Of a stretch of 5,090 bases of DNA, positions 4,739-5,090 are shown piece after piece (position 1 is the first letter of the stretch; every line of letters starts with the position of its first letter). The DNA lies in contig CACYBP010000251.1 in assembly GCA_902772625.1 (NCBI GenBank), forward strand, positions 1-5,090, read 5' to 3'. The DNA comes from Oscillospiraceae bacterium (GTDB lineage: Bacteria; Bacillota; Clostridia; Oscillospirales; QAMX01). A program made the position numbers and the translations under genes. The notes beneath the pieces are model-generated. The model searched no databases. It was not told the origin of the DNA and worked only from the letters and a program-made list of their open reading frames with translations.

Positions 4739-5090
4739 TCAGTACAGCTTCGCGTCTGCCGGGATATGCGGATCCACCATCAGAAGATGGAGCTTCTCCT
4801 CTTCGCCTTCCTTGTGGACGGCGGAGAGGAGCATACCGCAGGAATCGATGCCCATCATCTTGCGCGGCGGCAGATTCGTGATGGCGATCAGGGTCTTGCC
4901 GACAAGCTCTTCCGGCTCGTAATAGGTGTGGATGCCCGAAAGGATCGTGTGGCTTTCGCCGGTGCCGTCGTCCGGAGTGAACTTCTGAAGCTTCTTGGAC
5001 TTTGGAACAGCCTCGCATTCCAGCACCTTCACGGCGCGGAAATCGGACTTCGAGAAGGTCTCGAAATCCACCTGCTCCTCGAACAGAGGC
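4739..5090 (-). CDS. metG: Methionyl-tRNA synthetase C-terminal tRNA-binding domain (5' end outside window)
   Basis: The frame is open from the right edge to TGA at 4741-4739, about 117 codons, so the N-terminal part is missing. It matches the tRNA-binding (EMAP/Trbp111-type OB-fold) domain that ends many bacterial methionyl-tRNA synthetases and dimerises them. Visible features are D-F-x-x-F-x-K-S-D-F-R-A-V-K-V, V-P-K-S-K-K-L, I-L-S-G-I, Y-E-P-E-E-L-V-G-K and I-T-N-L-P-P-R-K-M-M-G-I-D-S-C-G-M-L-L-S-A, with a final A-K-L-Y. The visible upstream residues P-L-F-E-E-Q continue in frame and would fit the linker from the anticodon-binding region. A GTG inside the frame (codon 5071-5069, before D-F-E-T-F) is probably an internal valine. 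It could instead be a stand-alone tRNA-binding protein (MetRS beta subunit or CsaA-like); sequence right of the window would decide. G+C is about 60%, like the left part. Confidence 0.85.
   Translation of the reverse strand, partial: PLFEEQVDFETFSKSDFRAVKVLECEAVPKSKKLQKFTPDDGTGESHTILSGIHTYYEPEELVGKTLIAITNLPPRKMMGIDSCGMLLSAVHKEGEEEKLHLLMVDPHIPADAKLY

Overview
The window looks like a chromosomal stretch from a Gram-positive, clostridial-type bacterium (Firmicutes; the Lachnospiraceae/Oscillospiraceae range is my best inference). The reasons are sigma-A-like promoters with 17-18 bp spacers, GGAGG/GAGGGG ribosome-binding sites, two lipoproteins with Gram-positive-style signal peptides, and a methionyl-tRNA synthetase C-terminal domain of clostridial flavour. 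Base composition is uneven. In sampled lines the two outer blocks run near 60% G+C. The segment at about 3000-4650 is near 43-50%.

Layout, left to right. Positions 1-894 (minus) hold the N-terminal 298 codons of a GH77 4-alpha-glucanotransferase (malQ) that runs off the left edge. Positions 895-1495 are a 600-bp divergent intergenic region. It holds a near-consensus promoter for malQ (1024-1052, minus), a perfect 10-bp-arm palindrome in the malQ leader, a run of small GC-rich hairpins (1092-1270), a strong promoter for the next gene (1328-1356, plus) and a hairpin in that gene's leader. Positions 1496-2752 (plus) encode a complete Gfo/Idh/MocA-type NAD-binding protein in which the usual EKP catalytic-lysine motif is replaced by A-V-P. 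A hairpin and a probable bidirectional terminator follow, separating it from convergent minus-strand genes. These are two secreted lipoprotein genes of unknown function (3013-3642 and 3755-4624), each with its own plausible promoter. Positions 4739-5090 (minus) are the C-terminal tRNA-binding domain of methionyl-tRNA synthetase, cut by the right edge.

How the genes may work together: MalQ rearranges maltodextrins in the cytoplasm. The divergent Gfo/Idh/MocA-like protein probably acts on a sugar or glycoside. They share an intergenic region but have separate promoters, so a common sugar role is only a guess. The lipoproteins lie downstream of, and codirectional with, the metG-type gene but look functionally unrelated to it. 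I see no CRISPR array, insertion sequence, tRNA, rRNA or defence cassette. No clearly new multi-gene system is visible. The best leads are the lysine-less Gfo/Idh protein, the structured malQ leader and the low-GC lipoprotein pair.
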